A stretch of 64,000 nucleotides of DNA from Vibrio stylophorae (lineage in GTDB: Bacteria; Pseudomonadota; Gammaproteobacteria; Enterobacterales; Vibrionaceae). Within the stretch, counting starts at the first letter, position 1, and each line of letters opens with the position of its first letter. This document shows, one piece after another, positions 27,238 through 36,425 of this stretch. The notes below the pieces were generated by a model. The model did not search any database. It saw nothing but the letters and a program-made list of their open reading frames with translations, and was not told where the DNA came from. Made by a program: the position numbers and the translations under genes. The DNA lies in assembly GCF_921293875.1 (NCBI RefSeq), contig NZ_CAKLDI010000001.1, positions 124,001 to 188,000 of the forward strand, written 5' to 3'.

Positions 27238-27798
27238 ATGTCTGCAGTGATTATTAGCGGTGGACCGGGTGCGGGAAAAACAACCTTGATTAATGCCCTT
27301 GCACAGCGCGGATTTCGTTATGGTGATGAAGTGTCTCGCCGTTTAATCGAAGAACAGCAACTGCGTGTTGATGGCATTTTGCCTTGGACCGATCTACCGG
27401 CCTTTGCTGCGCTGTGTCTCACGGAGATGCAAACACAAAAAGAGCAAGCACTCACCGACGCGCAATGGCACTTTCTTGATCGCGCCATTGGCGATATTTG
27501 TGCCTATTTAACTGTGGGTGGCGAGGGGATTCCTGCGCACTACAGCCAAGCAGCACAAGGCTATTATGGTGTGGTGTTTGTCTGTCCGCCACAGGCGCAA
27601 ATTTATCAGCAAGATGCGGTTCGTCCACATCCCTTTGATGAAGCGCAACATATTCACCAGCAGTTGGTGCATACTTACCAACAATTGGATTATCAAGTGG
27701 TCACCGTGCCATGGCTGCCTATCGAGCAGCGCGCGCAGTGGGTTCTGGATTATCTGCAACAGGAACAGACTGGGAGCGAGCGTGAGCTATCTGTCTAA
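27238..27798 (+). CDS. P-loop ATPase, AAA_28-like
   Basis: This 186-residue protein has an N-terminal Walker A GGPGAGKTTL and otherwise resembles the AAA_28 group of predicted kinase-like ATPases, with ERxxGDEVSRRLIEE-type and HFLDRAIGDI segments, the latter being a Walker B-like acidic position. The substrate is unknown. A GGGAG Shine-Dalgarno precedes the ATG. It is followed almost without gap by yihY and dtd on the same strand, so the three may form one transcript. Confidence 0.75.
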   Translation: MSAVIISGGPGAGKTTLINALAQRGFRYGDEVSRRLIEEQQLRVDGILPWTDLPAFAALCLTEMQTQKEQALTDAQWHFLDRAIGDICAYLTVGGEGIPAHYSQAAQGYYGVVFVCPPQAQIYQQDAVRPHPFDEAQHIHQQLVHTYQQLDYQVVTVPWLPIEQRAQWVLDYLQQEQTGSERELSV

Positions 27799-27799
27799 T

Positions 27800-28810
27800 A
27801 TGCACAAGGGTCTCAATAAGATGGGGCATGTTGTCGGCGCTGGATTTCAGCGGGTGATGCCTTTTTTCTATAATCTCAATGGATTTGGCCATCACCTGTG
27901 GGCGCGCGCAGTGCATGATCGGATGACAGTGACCGCGGGTTATCTGGCCTATGTCACCTTGCTCTCTTTGGTGCCCATGGTCACGGTGACCTTTTCGGCG
28001 CTTGCTCGTTTTCCTGAATTTGCGGACACCGGCGTAAAGCTGCAGCAGTTTGTGATTAATAACTTCGTGCCGACTGCGGGCGATACACTGCAAACCTATC
28101 TCAACGAGTTTGTTGCCAATGCGGGACGCATGACCACCATAGGTTTGGGCGCGCTATTTGTGATCGCAATTATGCTGATCTCCAATATCGACAGCAGCCT
28201 CAACTACATTTGGCGAGTCAAACAAAAGCGCCGTTTGGTGGTGTCTTTTTCAGTGTATTGGATGGTGCTTACTTTAGGCCCGTTGATGATGGGTGCCAGT
28301 TTAGCGGTGAGCTCCTACGTGCTGTCGCTCAGTATTCTTCATGATAGTGAGACCTTACACTCCATCTGGCCAACATTATTACGCTTTTTCCCTGTGATGG
28401 TTTCGAGCTTGGCGATTTGGGGCTTGTATATGATCGTGCCCAATACTCAGGTGAAAATTCGCCACGCTGCTGTGGGCGCTTTGATTGCCGCGCTGCTGTT
28501 TGAAGCGACCAAGAAGATTTTTGCCCTGTATCTGACTCATTTTCCATCCTACCAAGTGATTTATGGCGCCTTGGCAATTGTGCCCATTCTCTTTGTTTGG
28601 GTGTATTTGTGTTGGATTTTGGTGCTGCTTGGCGCTGAAATTACCGTCAGTTTGGCAGAGGGCGAGCAGTGGCGATATGACCGCCGCCAAGGTCCCATGG
28701 CACTTCGATTTGGTGCGCAAGCCAGAGCGGTTTCGTCAGCGACCAACCATGCCAATAGCGACGTGGTGGTAGGTCCAAAAACAGGACAAACAAAAGAGAT
28801 AGACTCCTAG
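27800..28810 (+). CDS. yihY: YihY/BrkB-family membrane protein
   Basis: This is a polytopic inner-membrane protein with about six hydrophobic segments, once misnamed RNase BN; its function is unknown. GYLAYVTLLSLVPMVTVTFSA, VYWMVLTLGPLMMGASLA and the C-terminal YGALAIVPILFVWVYLCW closely match E. coli YihY. The start is uncertain: ATG 27800 lies two bases after the previous stop and has no good Shine-Dalgarno, while an in-frame GTG at 27782 follows GGGAG and would overlap the ATPase gene. The C-terminal tail of about 45 residues is hydrophilic. Confidence 0.9.
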   Translation: MHKGLNKMGHVVGAGFQRVMPFFYNLNGFGHHLWARAVHDRMTVTAGYLAYVTLLSLVPMVTVTFSALARFPEFADTGVKLQQFVINNFVPTAGDTLQTYLNEFVANAGRMTTIGLGALFVIAIMLISNIDSSLNYIWRVKQKRRLVVSFSVYWMVLTLGPLMMGASLAVSSYVLSLSILHDSETLHSIWPTLLRFFPVMVSSLAIWGLYMIVPNTQVKIRHAAVGALIAALLFEATKKIFALYLTHFPSYQVIYGALAIVPILFVWVYLCWILVLLGAEITVSLAEGEQWRYDRRQGPMALRFGAQARAVSSATNHANSDVVVGPKTGQTKEIDS

Positions 28811-28840
28811 ACGCTGCGGCGTGATTTGATAAGGATAGAT

Positions 28841-29278
28841 ATGATTGCTTTGATTCAGCGCGTGAGCGAAGCTGCGGTACGTGTCGATGGCCAAGTGGTG
28901 GGCGAGATTGGTGCAGGACTTTTGGTACTGCTTGGTGTTGCTGCTGATGATGATCAGGCGAAAGTGGAAAAACTCTGTCACAAGGTGCTGGGGTATCGCA
29001 TTTTTTCCGATGAAAATGACAAGATGAACCTCAATGTTCAGCAAGCCGGTGGTGAGGTGCTGGTGGTATCGCAATTTACACTGGTGGCAGATACCCAAAA
29101 AGGGATGCGGCCGAGCTTTTCTTCAGGAGCTCATCCAGATAAAGCCAACGCACTCTATGAAGCCTTTGTTGCTTGTTGTCAAAGCAAAGGCGTCAACACC
29201 CAAACCGGTCAGTTTGCGGCAGATATGAAGGTTAGCTTGGTTAATGATGGTCCAGTGACCTTCTGGCTGGAAGTTTAA
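28841..29278 (+). CDS. dtd: D-aminoacyl-tRNA deacylase
   Basis: Dtd removes D-amino acids (and glycine mischarged on tRNA-Ala) from tRNA and so protects translation. The 145 residues equal the E. coli length, and the active-site elements SQFTL ([17 protein letters not shown]) and the cross-subunit Gly-cisPro [11 protein letters not shown] are intact. Start [13 protein letters not shown] is preceded by AAGGATAG. It follows yihY, as in E. coli, and overlaps the convergent acetyltransferase stop by a few bases. Confidence 0.97.
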   Translation: MIALIQRVSEAAVRVDGQVVGEIGAGLLVLLGVAADDDQAKVEKLCHKVLGYRIFSDENDKMNLNVQQAGGEVLVVSQFTLVADTQKGMRPSFSSGAHPDKANALYEAFVACCQSKGVNTQTGQFAADMKVSLVNDGPVTFWLEV

Positions 29279-29838
29279 CGTCCCTTATTTTGTTGCCACT
29301 GCAGATCGCTGATGCGATAAAGGCAGTGGCGACAAAGTGGATGATCCACCGGCAATTTAGGGTGGTCAAAATCAGACTCACAGTTCTTCATGCCTAAGCG
29401 AGTCATCAGCTGCCTTGATGGTGCGTTACAAAGCGCGGTAAAGGCATATACCTCCGCTAATTTAAGGCGTTCAAAGGCAAAAGTTAAAATGGCTTGCGCC
29501 GCTTCTTGCGCATAGCCTTGATGCCAAAATTCCTGAGCTAAACGCCAACCAATCTCCACTAAGGGACCATTGGGAAAGCTGCTATTTTGTCGGTGCAGTC
29601 CGGCAAGCCCCATAAAGGCACCATCGCTTTGTCGCTCTAGCGCCCAAAATCCCCAGCCATTTTCCTCAATGAGCTGCTGCATTTTATCGACCATGGCATG
29701 GCTTTGCTCAAGGCTGAGATGATTAGGGAAATAGCGCATCACCGCAGGGTCTTGGCTCATTTGCGCAAAGGGCTGGCGATCCTCTTCACGCCAAGGACGA
29801 ATGATCACGCGAGGTGTGGTTAGCACAACGCCTGTCAT
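29275..29838 (-). CDS. GNAT N-acetyltransferase, RimJ/RimL type
   Basis: This 187-residue acetyltransferase starts with [13 protein letters not shown], the usual opening of the RimJ/RimL subgroup, and has the acetyl-CoA loop HQGYAQEA followed by [15 protein letters not shown]. The substrate could be a protein N-terminus or a small amine and is not determined. I start it at the ATG at 29838 that shares one base with the stop of the upstream AsmA-like gene (TAATG), which suggests translational coupling; another ATG lies three codons earlier. It converges on dtd with a 4-bp overlap. Confidence 0.85.
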   Translation of the reverse strand: MTGVVLTTPRVIIRPWREEDRQPFAQMSQDPAVMRYFPNHLSLEQSHAMVDKMQQLIEENGWGFWALERQSDGAFMGLAGLHRQNSSFPNGPLVEIGWRLAQEFWHQGYAQEAAQAILTFAFERLKLAEVYAFTALCNAPSRQLMTRLGMKNCESDFDHPKLPVDHPLCRHCLYRISDLQWQQNKGR

Positions 29839-31808
29839 TACTGGCACCTTTCATCGGTTTTGAGTTCGCTTTGGCCTTGAGACCACTGGCGACTTAAACG
29901 ATGACAGTCGTAGTCCACCTGTAAGGTGAGGTTTTGCTGTTTAGGATGAGCAAAACGCCAGTTGCCCTTGAGCATCACTTGCATCTGTTGGCCTTGTAGT
30001 TGTGTCGCGGGCAATTTGAGCTCACCGCGATCAATACTAAATTCTCCCTTGGCATCATCCAAAGTCACGCTCTTGCTGAGTTTTTCCAGCGGCCAGCTTT
30101 GTCGCCATTGCCACTGCGTATCACTGAGCTGTTGCCACAGCGTTTTTTCACTCATGCGATCCAGTCTGAGATCGCGAAACTCATAGCGAATATCGCCGCT
30201 TAGGGTGTGATTGAGCGCGGTGCGATCAGCGGCTAATCCACTGAGGTTGAGGGTGAGGTCGTGATCGCCGAGAATTGGCAGCGGCCATTGGAACCAACGC
30301 TGGTAGAGATTCGCTGGAATGCCATCAGCTTTAATACTGAGTTGCCAAGGTTTGCTGATTTGCGCTAAGTCCATTTGCATTGTTGCCTGCATCAAACCAT
30401 GACTAAACAGGGTGTTGAGCGCCATCTGCCACTGCCCTTTTTCAGTCGACATAATCAGCTCTGGGGTGCGCAAATCCACTTGGTTAAAGCTGGCTTGGGT
30501 GGCGGAGAGTTGCAGCTCACCATGCCATAATCCATATTGTCCATCACGCTTGAGAATCAGCTGCTTACCTGCACCATTGAGTGCGCTGAGCTGCATCGGC
30601 CAATCTTCATCGGGGTCGATATAGTGACTGTAGTGCACCGCTAGCTCATCAATCGCTAGATTGTCTAGGGTGGCAATATAGGCTTGCAACGCATGGCGAA
30701 CCGGACCTGTACTAATCCATTTAATGCTGTTGATATCGAGTTTATGAATTTTCGCTTGCTGCGGGGATATTTCCCCTTCGAGACAAATATAGCCATCGAG
30801 CATTTTTAATGAGGCGCCATCGATATACCAGCGATTCGGCTGAATGCGCAGCTCCAGCAGTGGATTTTGAATTTGCCAGTGATCCCAAATGAGATCGCTG
30901 GCCTGCAATGAAACAATGGCATCTTTTTGCTGCCAGCGACCTTTACGGGTATCAAAGCGGTGCACCGCAATGTTGAGCTCTTCAACGCTGTGATTTTCCT
31001 CCGCGACACTCATGCCCATGATATCTAGACGCTCCACCAGCAGGTGATAGCCTGCTTGGCCATAGTGTTCAAATTGCTGCTTGAGCTGTCTGAGCGGCTG
31101 CCAATTTTGTAAACGCAGATCGCTGATGGTCATACCCGTGACGCGAATGGTGCGATCGCTTTCATCAACTCTGATATCGCCACGTAGCTGGGCACCAAGA
31201 AAATCCGCTGAAATACCGCTAAAGGTCCATTGCTTACCCTGCTTATGGCCTGAGAAGAGAATCTGATCGAGCTGGCTTTGATGCCAAGTGAGTTGCTTGG
31301 CTGAAAACTGAAACTCACCATCAAAATGCCATAAATCGTCATTGCTCGGTGTCCAGTTGTCGAGTTGCAATTTGCCATCGACAAAGGCGATATCCCCTTG
31401 GCTATAATGAAAGTGATGAATGGCGAGTCGCTTGGCGACAAAGGTTTTGGATAACAGTTGGTCGGGCTGCCAATGTTTGAAATTGGGCGCGGCGATTAAA
31501 ATGGTATCAAAGTGCCAATGGCCGCGAAGAATTTCAAAAGGGGTGAGCCAAAGCTGTACACGCTCGGCGCTGAGGCTTTGCGTTTGTTTCTGCTGATCGG
31601 TGAGGGTGACTTGGCTGAGGGTGATTTCCCAAGGGGATTCAATGTGGTAATCAATATCAGCGACTTCAAGGGCGTAAGGGGTGGTTTTCTCAACCAGCCA
31701 CTGAACCATGGGGACGGCATATTGTGTGTGTAGCACAGCCAATGCACTACCAAATGCAACCATGATGACAATTACAAGAGATAACAAGAGTTTAATAAGG
31801 CGCAGCAT
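29838..31808 (-). CDS. AsmA-family envelope protein
   Basis: The 656-residue protein has one N-terminal membrane anchor (MLRLIKLLLSLVIVIMVAFG) and a long periplasmic beta-rich region, ending in a Cys-containing tail. The N-terminal segment after the anchor, VEKTTPYALEVADIDYHIES, resembles AsmA/TamB-like proteins, which form bridges moving phospholipids between membranes. Its own substrate is unknown. ATG 31808 follows GGAGGGACCC. It is cotranscribed with the GNAT gene and lies downstream of pckA on the same strand, beyond a terminator. Confidence 0.75.
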   Translation of the reverse strand: MLRLIKLLLSLVIVIMVAFGSALAVLHTQYAVPMVQWLVEKTTPYALEVADIDYHIESPWEITLSQVTLTDQQKQTQSLSAERVQLWLTPFEILRGHWHFDTILIAAPNFKHWQPDQLLSKTFVAKRLAIHHFHYSQGDIAFVDGKLQLDNWTPSNDDLWHFDGEFQFSAKQLTWHQSQLDQILFSGHKQGKQWTFSGISADFLGAQLRGDIRVDESDRTIRVTGMTISDLRLQNWQPLRQLKQQFEHYGQAGYHLLVERLDIMGMSVAEENHSVEELNIAVHRFDTRKGRWQQKDAIVSLQASDLIWDHWQIQNPLLELRIQPNRWYIDGASLKMLDGYICLEGEISPQQAKIHKLDINSIKWISTGPVRHALQAYIATLDNLAIDELAVHYSHYIDPDEDWPMQLSALNGAGKQLILKRDGQYGLWHGELQLSATQASFNQVDLRTPELIMSTEKGQWQMALNTLFSHGLMQATMQMDLAQISKPWQLSIKADGIPANLYQRWFQWPLPILGDHDLTLNLSGLAADRTALNHTLSGDIRYEFRDLRLDRMSEKTLWQQLSDTQWQWRQSWPLEKLSKSVTLDDAKGEFSIDRGELKLPATQLQGQQMQVMLKGNWRFAHPKQQNLTLQVDYDCHRLSRQWSQGQSELKTDERCQ

Positions 31809-31910
31809 GGGTCCCTCCTCGCAGCATTTAGCCTCGCCCATTTATTTTGGCGGTGCAAGTGATTTGCATGGAATTTGGGGGCAAGTTGGTTTGTGGCGGT
31901 GAGAGAAATG

Positions 31911-31935
31911 AAAAAAGCCCTCAAAAGAGGGCTTT
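31911..31935 (-). terminator. pckA terminator
   Basis: On the minus strand AAAGCCCTC/GAGGGCTTT with a 4-nt loop is followed by a T-run, 19 bp past the pckA stop. Confidence 0.92.
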
Positions 31936-31954
31936 GGGTGATAAATGTGACCAA

Positions 31955-33586
31955 TTAGTCCACTTGTGGGCCTGCGGCCACCAAGGAAGCACCTTCACTA
32001 TTATCTGTGTATTTTTCAAAGTTCTTGATGAAGCGCTCACCCAAGTCTTTGGCTTTACTTTCCCATTGAAGTGGGTCGGTATAGGTTTCACGAGGATCAA
32101 GAATATTGGTATCTACACCAGGCAATACTTTTGGAATCTCCAAGTTAAAGATTGGGAGTTTCTGGGTTGGTGCATTTTCGATTTCGCCATTGAGGATCGC
32201 ATCGATAATGCCGCGTGTATCTTGAATTGAGATACGTTTGCCAGTGCCATTCCAGCCAGTGTTCACGAGATAAGCCTCGGCGCCCACAGCTTCCATACGT
32301 TTCACCAAGACTTCGGCATACTTGGTTGGGTGTAGTGTGAGGAATGCTGCGCCAAAACAAGCTGAGAAGGTTGGTGTTGGCTCTGTGATGCCACGCTCAG
32401 TACCTGCCAATTTAGCGGTAAAGCCAGAGAGGAAGTGGTACTTGGTTTGCTCTGCGGTGAGTTTTGCCACCGGAGGAAGCACGCCAAAGGCATCAGCCGA
32501 TAGGAAGATCACCTTGCTCGCATGGCCGCCTTTTGAGACAGGCTTAACGATGTTGTCGATATGATAGATTGGGTAAGACACACGGGTGTTTTCAGTCTTA
32601 GAACCATCATCAAAGTCGATGGAGCCATCATTACGCACAGTGACGTTTTCTAGCAATGCATCGCGACGAATTGCGTTGTAGATATCTGGCTCAGCTTCTT
32701 TTGACAACTTGATGGTCTTGGCATAACAGCCGCCTTCAAAGTTGAATACGCCGTTGTCATCCCAGCCGTGCTCGTCATCACCAATCAGCGCGCGTTTTGG
32801 ATCTGTGGATAGGGTGGTTTTACCGGTACCAGAAAGACCGAAGAAGATTGCAACATCGCCATCTTGGCCCATGTTGGCACTACAGTGCATAGATGCCACA
32901 CCTTTTAGCGGTAAGAAGTAGTTCATCATCGCGAACATACCTTTCTTCATCTCGCCGCCGTACCAAGTACCGCCAATGAGCTGCATCTTCTCAGTGAGGT
33001 TGAACACAGTGAAGTTCTCTGAGTTCATATTGTGCTCTTGCCATTTCGCGTTGGTGCATTTCGCACCATTCATCACCACGAAATCAGGCTCAAAGCTGGC
33101 TAATTCTTCTGCTGTTGGACGAATAAACATGTTCTTCACAAAGTGCGCTTGCCACGCAACTTCGGTGATCACACGAATACAGAGACGGGTGTCAACGTTG
33201 GTACCACAGTAACCATCGATAACAAAAAGACGCTTGCCGGAAAGTTGGCCAGTGACCAAGGTTTTCAGATCTTTCCAAGTGTCTGGCGTGATGGGTTTAT
33301 TATCGTTTTTCACCGCACCAGTCCACCACATATGTTCGCGGCTGGTATCGTCCATCACGATAAATTTATCTTTGGGGGATCGGCCCGTGAATTCGCCGGT
33401 ATCAACTGCAACCGCGCCAAGCTCCGTGACCACGCCTCGCTCATAACCTTCTAGGTCTGGGCGAGTTTCCTCTTCAAATAACAATTCGTATGAAGGGTTG
33501 CGTACTACCTCAGTGATATTGGTAATGCCGTATTGCGACAAATCGATATCACATGCAACCTTATTATTTACGTCTGTTACGTTCAT
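31955..33586 (-). CDS. pckA: Phosphoenolpyruvate carboxykinase (ATP)
   Basis: PckA converts oxaloacetate plus ATP to phosphoenolpyruvate and CO2, the first committed step of gluconeogenesis. The P-loop [11 protein letters not shown] (around residue 245) and the ATP-type motifs RSPKDKF and [11 protein letters not shown] are visible. I start at [10 protein letters not shown], with AGGAGC upstream, giving 543 residues, the usual Vibrio length; the open frame above it lacks a ribosome-binding site. It forms a single-gene unit. Confidence 0.98.
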   Translation of the reverse strand: MNVTDVNNKVACDIDLSQYGITNITEVVRNPSYELLFEEETRPDLEGYERGVVTELGAVAVDTGEFTGRSPKDKFIVMDDTSREHMWWTGAVKNDNKPITPDTWKDLKTLVTGQLSGKRLFVIDGYCGTNVDTRLCIRVITEVAWQAHFVKNMFIRPTAEELASFEPDFVVMNGAKCTNAKWQEHNMNSENFTVFNLTEKMQLIGGTWYGGEMKKGMFAMMNYFLPLKGVASMHCSANMGQDGDVAIFFGLSGTGKTTLSTDPKRALIGDDEHGWDDNGVFNFEGGCYAKTIKLSKEAEPDIYNAIRRDALLENVTVRNDGSIDFDDGSKTENTRVSYPIYHIDNIVKPVSKGGHASKVIFLSADAFGVLPPVAKLTAEQTKYHFLSGFTAKLAGTERGITEPTPTFSACFGAAFLTLHPTKYAEVLVKRMEAVGAEAYLVNTGWNGTGKRISIQDTRGIIDAILNGEIENAPTQKLPIFNLEIPKVLPGVDTNILDPRETYTDPLQWESKAKDLGERFIKNFEKYTDNSEGASLVAAGPQVD

Positions 33587-33867
33587 AGGTGCTCCTGTAG
33601 GTAAGATGTCATTTTTATGTTTTTCTAAATCCATGCTAGCAGTCGGGTTTTAGCAATTCAGGGATTTTCATCAAAAATTGACCATAAATATGCTAACGTG
33701 CTGTTAAATGTGTTGAAGTGTCGTTGATGTCGCGTTTTTTGGGTGTGAAATGTGTGATGTGTTGAGCATTGTCTATAATAAGATGCAAGCTAAAACTGGT
33801 ATGACCAATCAATGTGATCCATGGGTGTAGTAAAAGAAAAATTACGCTTTGGCGATATTTTAAACAA
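33587..33867. other. pckA upstream region
   Basis: This holds the pckA promoter. It is AT-rich with several TGTG runs, but I cannot identify a clear CRP site or -35/-10 pair, and no gene is supported. Confidence 0.5.
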
Positions 33868-33894
33868 AAAAAGAGCGCTTCAAGCGCTCTTTTT
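33868..33894 (-). terminator. hslO terminator
   Basis: An 11-bp stem (AAAAAGAGCGC/GCGCTCTTTTT, extendable inward by AA/TT) with a 5-nt loop lies 40 bp past the hslO stop and could work in either direction. Confidence 0.9.
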
Positions 33895-33934
33895 GATCGG
33901 TTTAATTTTTTCAGTCTTTGACTGAGTCAGCGAA

Positions 33935-34801
33935 TTAATGCTGTTGGCTGTCGCCTTTCATCGCATTTTCAAACAATGCAGCAACGTCCACATTGTCGAA
34001 ATCATATTGTGCGCCGCAGTAATCACAGTTCATCACCACGGAACCTTGCTCACTGATTACCAGCTCAATCTCTTCACGGCCAACGTTGAGGATCGCGCCT
34101 TCGCAACGCTCACGTGAACAGCCACATTCAAAGCTGACTGGTTGTGGTTCAAAGAGTTTTACTTCTTCTTGGTGATAGAGGCGGTATAGCACTTCTTCCG
34201 CGTCAAGACTAAAGAGCTCTTCTGCTTTTACGGTTTCAGTCAGCGTTGCCAAATGCTCAAAATCAGCAGCGGCGTTTTCATTGGTATCTGGTAGCGCTTG
34301 CAGCAACATACCCGCAGCGTGCTGCGCATCGGTACGCATCACCAGTTTGGTTGCAAGTTGCTCTGATTGTGCAAAGTAGTTTTCCAAACATGCTGCAAGG
34401 GTGTCACCTTCCAAGGCAACAATCCCTTGGTAGCGTTCGCCTTTATTTGGGGTAATGGTGATCACCATATGGCCATTGCCCACCAAATCTTGAATGCGAT
34501 TGCTGTTTGGCACTTCATCTGCATGGCGAGCAACACCACGTAGTTTTTGCTCGTGGTCGCCGTTGATCACGGCCAAGGATACTGGGCCATCGCCTTGAAT
34601 TTGAACCGCGATTGAGCCTTCAAATTTCAAGGTTGCCGTGAGCAAGCTGGTCGCCACCAACAGTTCACCCAATAGGGTTTGAACTGGCGCTGGATACTGT
34701 TTGTTTTCTTGCATCTTGGCAAAGGTTTCATTGAGTTGTACCAATTCGCCACGAACTGAGAGTGATTCAAACAGGTAGCGGTACAAATTGTCTTTAGCCA
34801 T
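33935..34801 (-). CDS. hslO: Redox-activated chaperone Hsp33
   Basis: Hsp33 is a holdase chaperone switched on by oxidation. The C-terminal zinc switch is intact: CGC in FECGCSRERC and CDYC in MNCDYCGAQYD. The N-terminal domain contains LLGELLVATSLLTATLKFEG and the GPVSLAVINGDH segment. It has 288 residues, close to the E. coli protein. It follows hslR by 14 bp in the order seen in E. coli and Vibrio. Confidence 0.97.
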   Translation of the reverse strand: MAKDNLYRYLFESLSVRGELVQLNETFAKMQENKQYPAPVQTLLGELLVATSLLTATLKFEGSIAVQIQGDGPVSLAVINGDHEQKLRGVARHADEVPNSNRIQDLVGNGHMVITITPNKGERYQGIVALEGDTLAACLENYFAQSEQLATKLVMRTDAQHAAGMLLQALPDTNENAAADFEHLATLTETVKAEELFSLDAEEVLYRLYHQEEVKLFEPQPVSFECGCSRERCEGAILNVGREEIELVISEQGSVVMNCDYCGAQYDFDNVDVAALFENAMKGDSQQH

Positions 34802-34815
34802 GGGTTACTCCGGCA

Positions 34816-35208
34816 TCAATCACGTGAAAGGTTATCTTTAAGTTTCATAATATCGCGGCGCTGTTTTTTATCAGGGCGGCGATCCGGCGCAGGTGCGTGT
34901 TGTGCATTGAGTTTGCGCAACTCAGCATTTTCTGCTCTTTTCTTTATGCTTTGTACAGTTTCTTGGTAAAGTGCCTGCGCTTCTGGCGCGCCGCGACGTT
35001 GGTCGCTAATGGCAACGATGGCGACGATTTTTTGATCGTGGCCTTGGCGAATGGTGAGTTCAGCGCCAATTTCGACGACTTTGCTCGGTTTGCTGCGTTG
35101 ACCATTGTAGTGCACTTTACCGCCATCGATCATCTGTCTAGCGATGGAACGGGTCTTATAAAAGCGTGCTGCCCATAACCATTTATCTAAACGAACTTGA
35201 GCAGTCAT
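34816..35208 (-). CDS. hslR: Ribosome-associated heat shock protein Hsp15
   Basis: Hsp15 binds free 50S subunits that carry a nascent chain and helps recycle them. The S4 RNA-binding domain is at the N-terminus (VRLDKWLWAARFYKTRSIARQM), and the C-terminus is basic (DRRPDKKQRRD). It has 130 residues. It is the first gene of the hslR-hslO pair. Confidence 0.96.
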   Translation of the reverse strand: MTAQVRLDKWLWAARFYKTRSIARQMIDGGKVHYNGQRSKPSKVVEIGAELTIRQGHDQKIVAIVAISDQRRGAPEAQALYQETVQSIKKRAENAELRKLNAQHAPAPDRRPDKKQRRDIMKLKDNLSRD

Positions 35209-35500
35209 TGTATTTGCCTTATGTGCTATTTACAGAATGGCGTCTCGTCTGCCTGCTGATATTATACCCATTGCGCAGCGATCGACCAATCTTGCATTCG
35301 GTCTCTTTTGATGGGGGCGCTGGATGCAAATTCCAACCAAAAGTTGGCGAAAATGATAAAAAAGTCGCGTAATAGGCTGGGAGCAAACTCATATTTCTGC
35401 GGCATTGATAAAAAAAAATTGGTGCTCTTACTTTGATTTGACAGTGCGATGTTATGATTTTGACCTGTCTTAACAGTCACCTATAAAAAGCGAATCTGTT
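35209..35500. other. Divergent promoter region, hslR/gspC
   Basis: About 290 bp between divergent genes. A TTGACA (35438-35443) and a TATGAT (35453-35458) are present but not at workable spacing for one promoter. No RNA gene is seen. Confidence 0.45.
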
Positions 35501-36388
35501 GTGCCAAACCAATTGTTGTCCAACTTTATCCATCGTTGGCCGCTGAGCTCAGCCGCCAGTGCTCGCCTTGTTACTGTGCTGCTGCTTGCGATCGCAGGCT
35601 GGCAAGCGGGTGTATTGGCATGGCAGTTTTATCAGCCTCAGCAACAAAGCGCGGCACCGCAAATGGCAACCGTAAATGTTGAGCGTAAGGGGCCCGCTTA
35701 TCAGCTACGCGATATTGTGGCGCACCATCTTTTTGGTCCCTATTCAGCAACCAAACCGCAGGCTCAACAGCCTCAAAAACCCAGTAATGCGCCGAAAACG
35801 CGTTTGCAATTGACCCTGCATGGGGTGGTGGCGAGCAGCAATCCAGCAAAAGCGCTGGCGGTCATTGGCAATCGCGGTAAGCAAAATACCTATGGCTTGG
35901 ATGAAACCATTGAGGGCACTCGCGCAACCTTGGCTGCGGTGTATCCAGACCGGGTGATTATTCGCAATGCTGGCCGTGAAGAAACCCTGTTATTTGACCC
36001 CAATGCCAAACCATCACGCAGCCAAAGCCAAGCTGGCAATCCGCGCGTACAAAAGCCGCGGGCAAAGAGCGCAAATGCGTCCGAGCGCTTGGAACAAATT
36101 CGTCAGGAGGTTGTCGATAATCCCGCTGCGCTAATGACTTATATTCGCCTGTCTCAAGTGAAACGCGACGGCAAAGTGGTGGGATATCGCGTCAATCCTG
36201 GCAAAGATCGCGCCCTATTTGATTCTGTGGGCTTAGAGCCCAATGACCTTGCAGTGACCCTCAATGGGGTCGACCTCACCAATGATGCAGAAGCGGCTAA
36301 GTTGTGGCCGCAATTGACTCAGATGACTGAGCTCAATTTGGTGGTCGATCGCCAAGGGCAAAGGCATGACATTTATATTGGATTTTAA
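35501..36388 (+). CDS. gspC: Type II secretion inner-membrane protein GspC
   Basis: GspC links the inner-membrane platform to the secretin GspD. The 295-residue protein has a short cytoplasmic N-terminus, one membrane helix (about 24-42), an HR domain (YQLRDIVAHHLFGPY onward) and a C-terminal PDZ domain (GYRVNPGKDRALFDSVGLEPND). The start is a GTG with no strong Shine-Dalgarno and is the least certain start in the operon. It opens a twelve-gene operon gspC to gspN with overlapping or nearly touching genes. Confidence 0.93.
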   Translation: MPNQLLSNFIHRWPLSSAASARLVTVLLLAIAGWQAGVLAWQFYQPQQQSAAPQMATVNVERKGPAYQLRDIVAHHLFGPYSATKPQAQQPQKPSNAPKTRLQLTLHGVVASSNPAKALAVIGNRGKQNTYGLDETIEGTRATLAAVYPDRVIIRNAGREETLLFDPNAKPSRSQSQAGNPRVQKPRAKSANASERLEQIRQEVVDNPAALMTYIRLSQVKRDGKVVGYRVNPGKDRALFDSVGLEPNDLAVTLNGVDLTNDAEAAKLWPQLTQMTELNLVVDRQGQRHDIYIGF

Positions 36389-36425
36389 TGACTGCGCCTG
36401 ATGGGGCAGCCACGAGGAGAGATGT

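Noticed and set aside
27518-27799. N-terminal extension of yihY inside the P-loop ATPase gene
   Set aside because: The extension is an out-of-frame reading of the ATPase; YihY homology starts after 27800.
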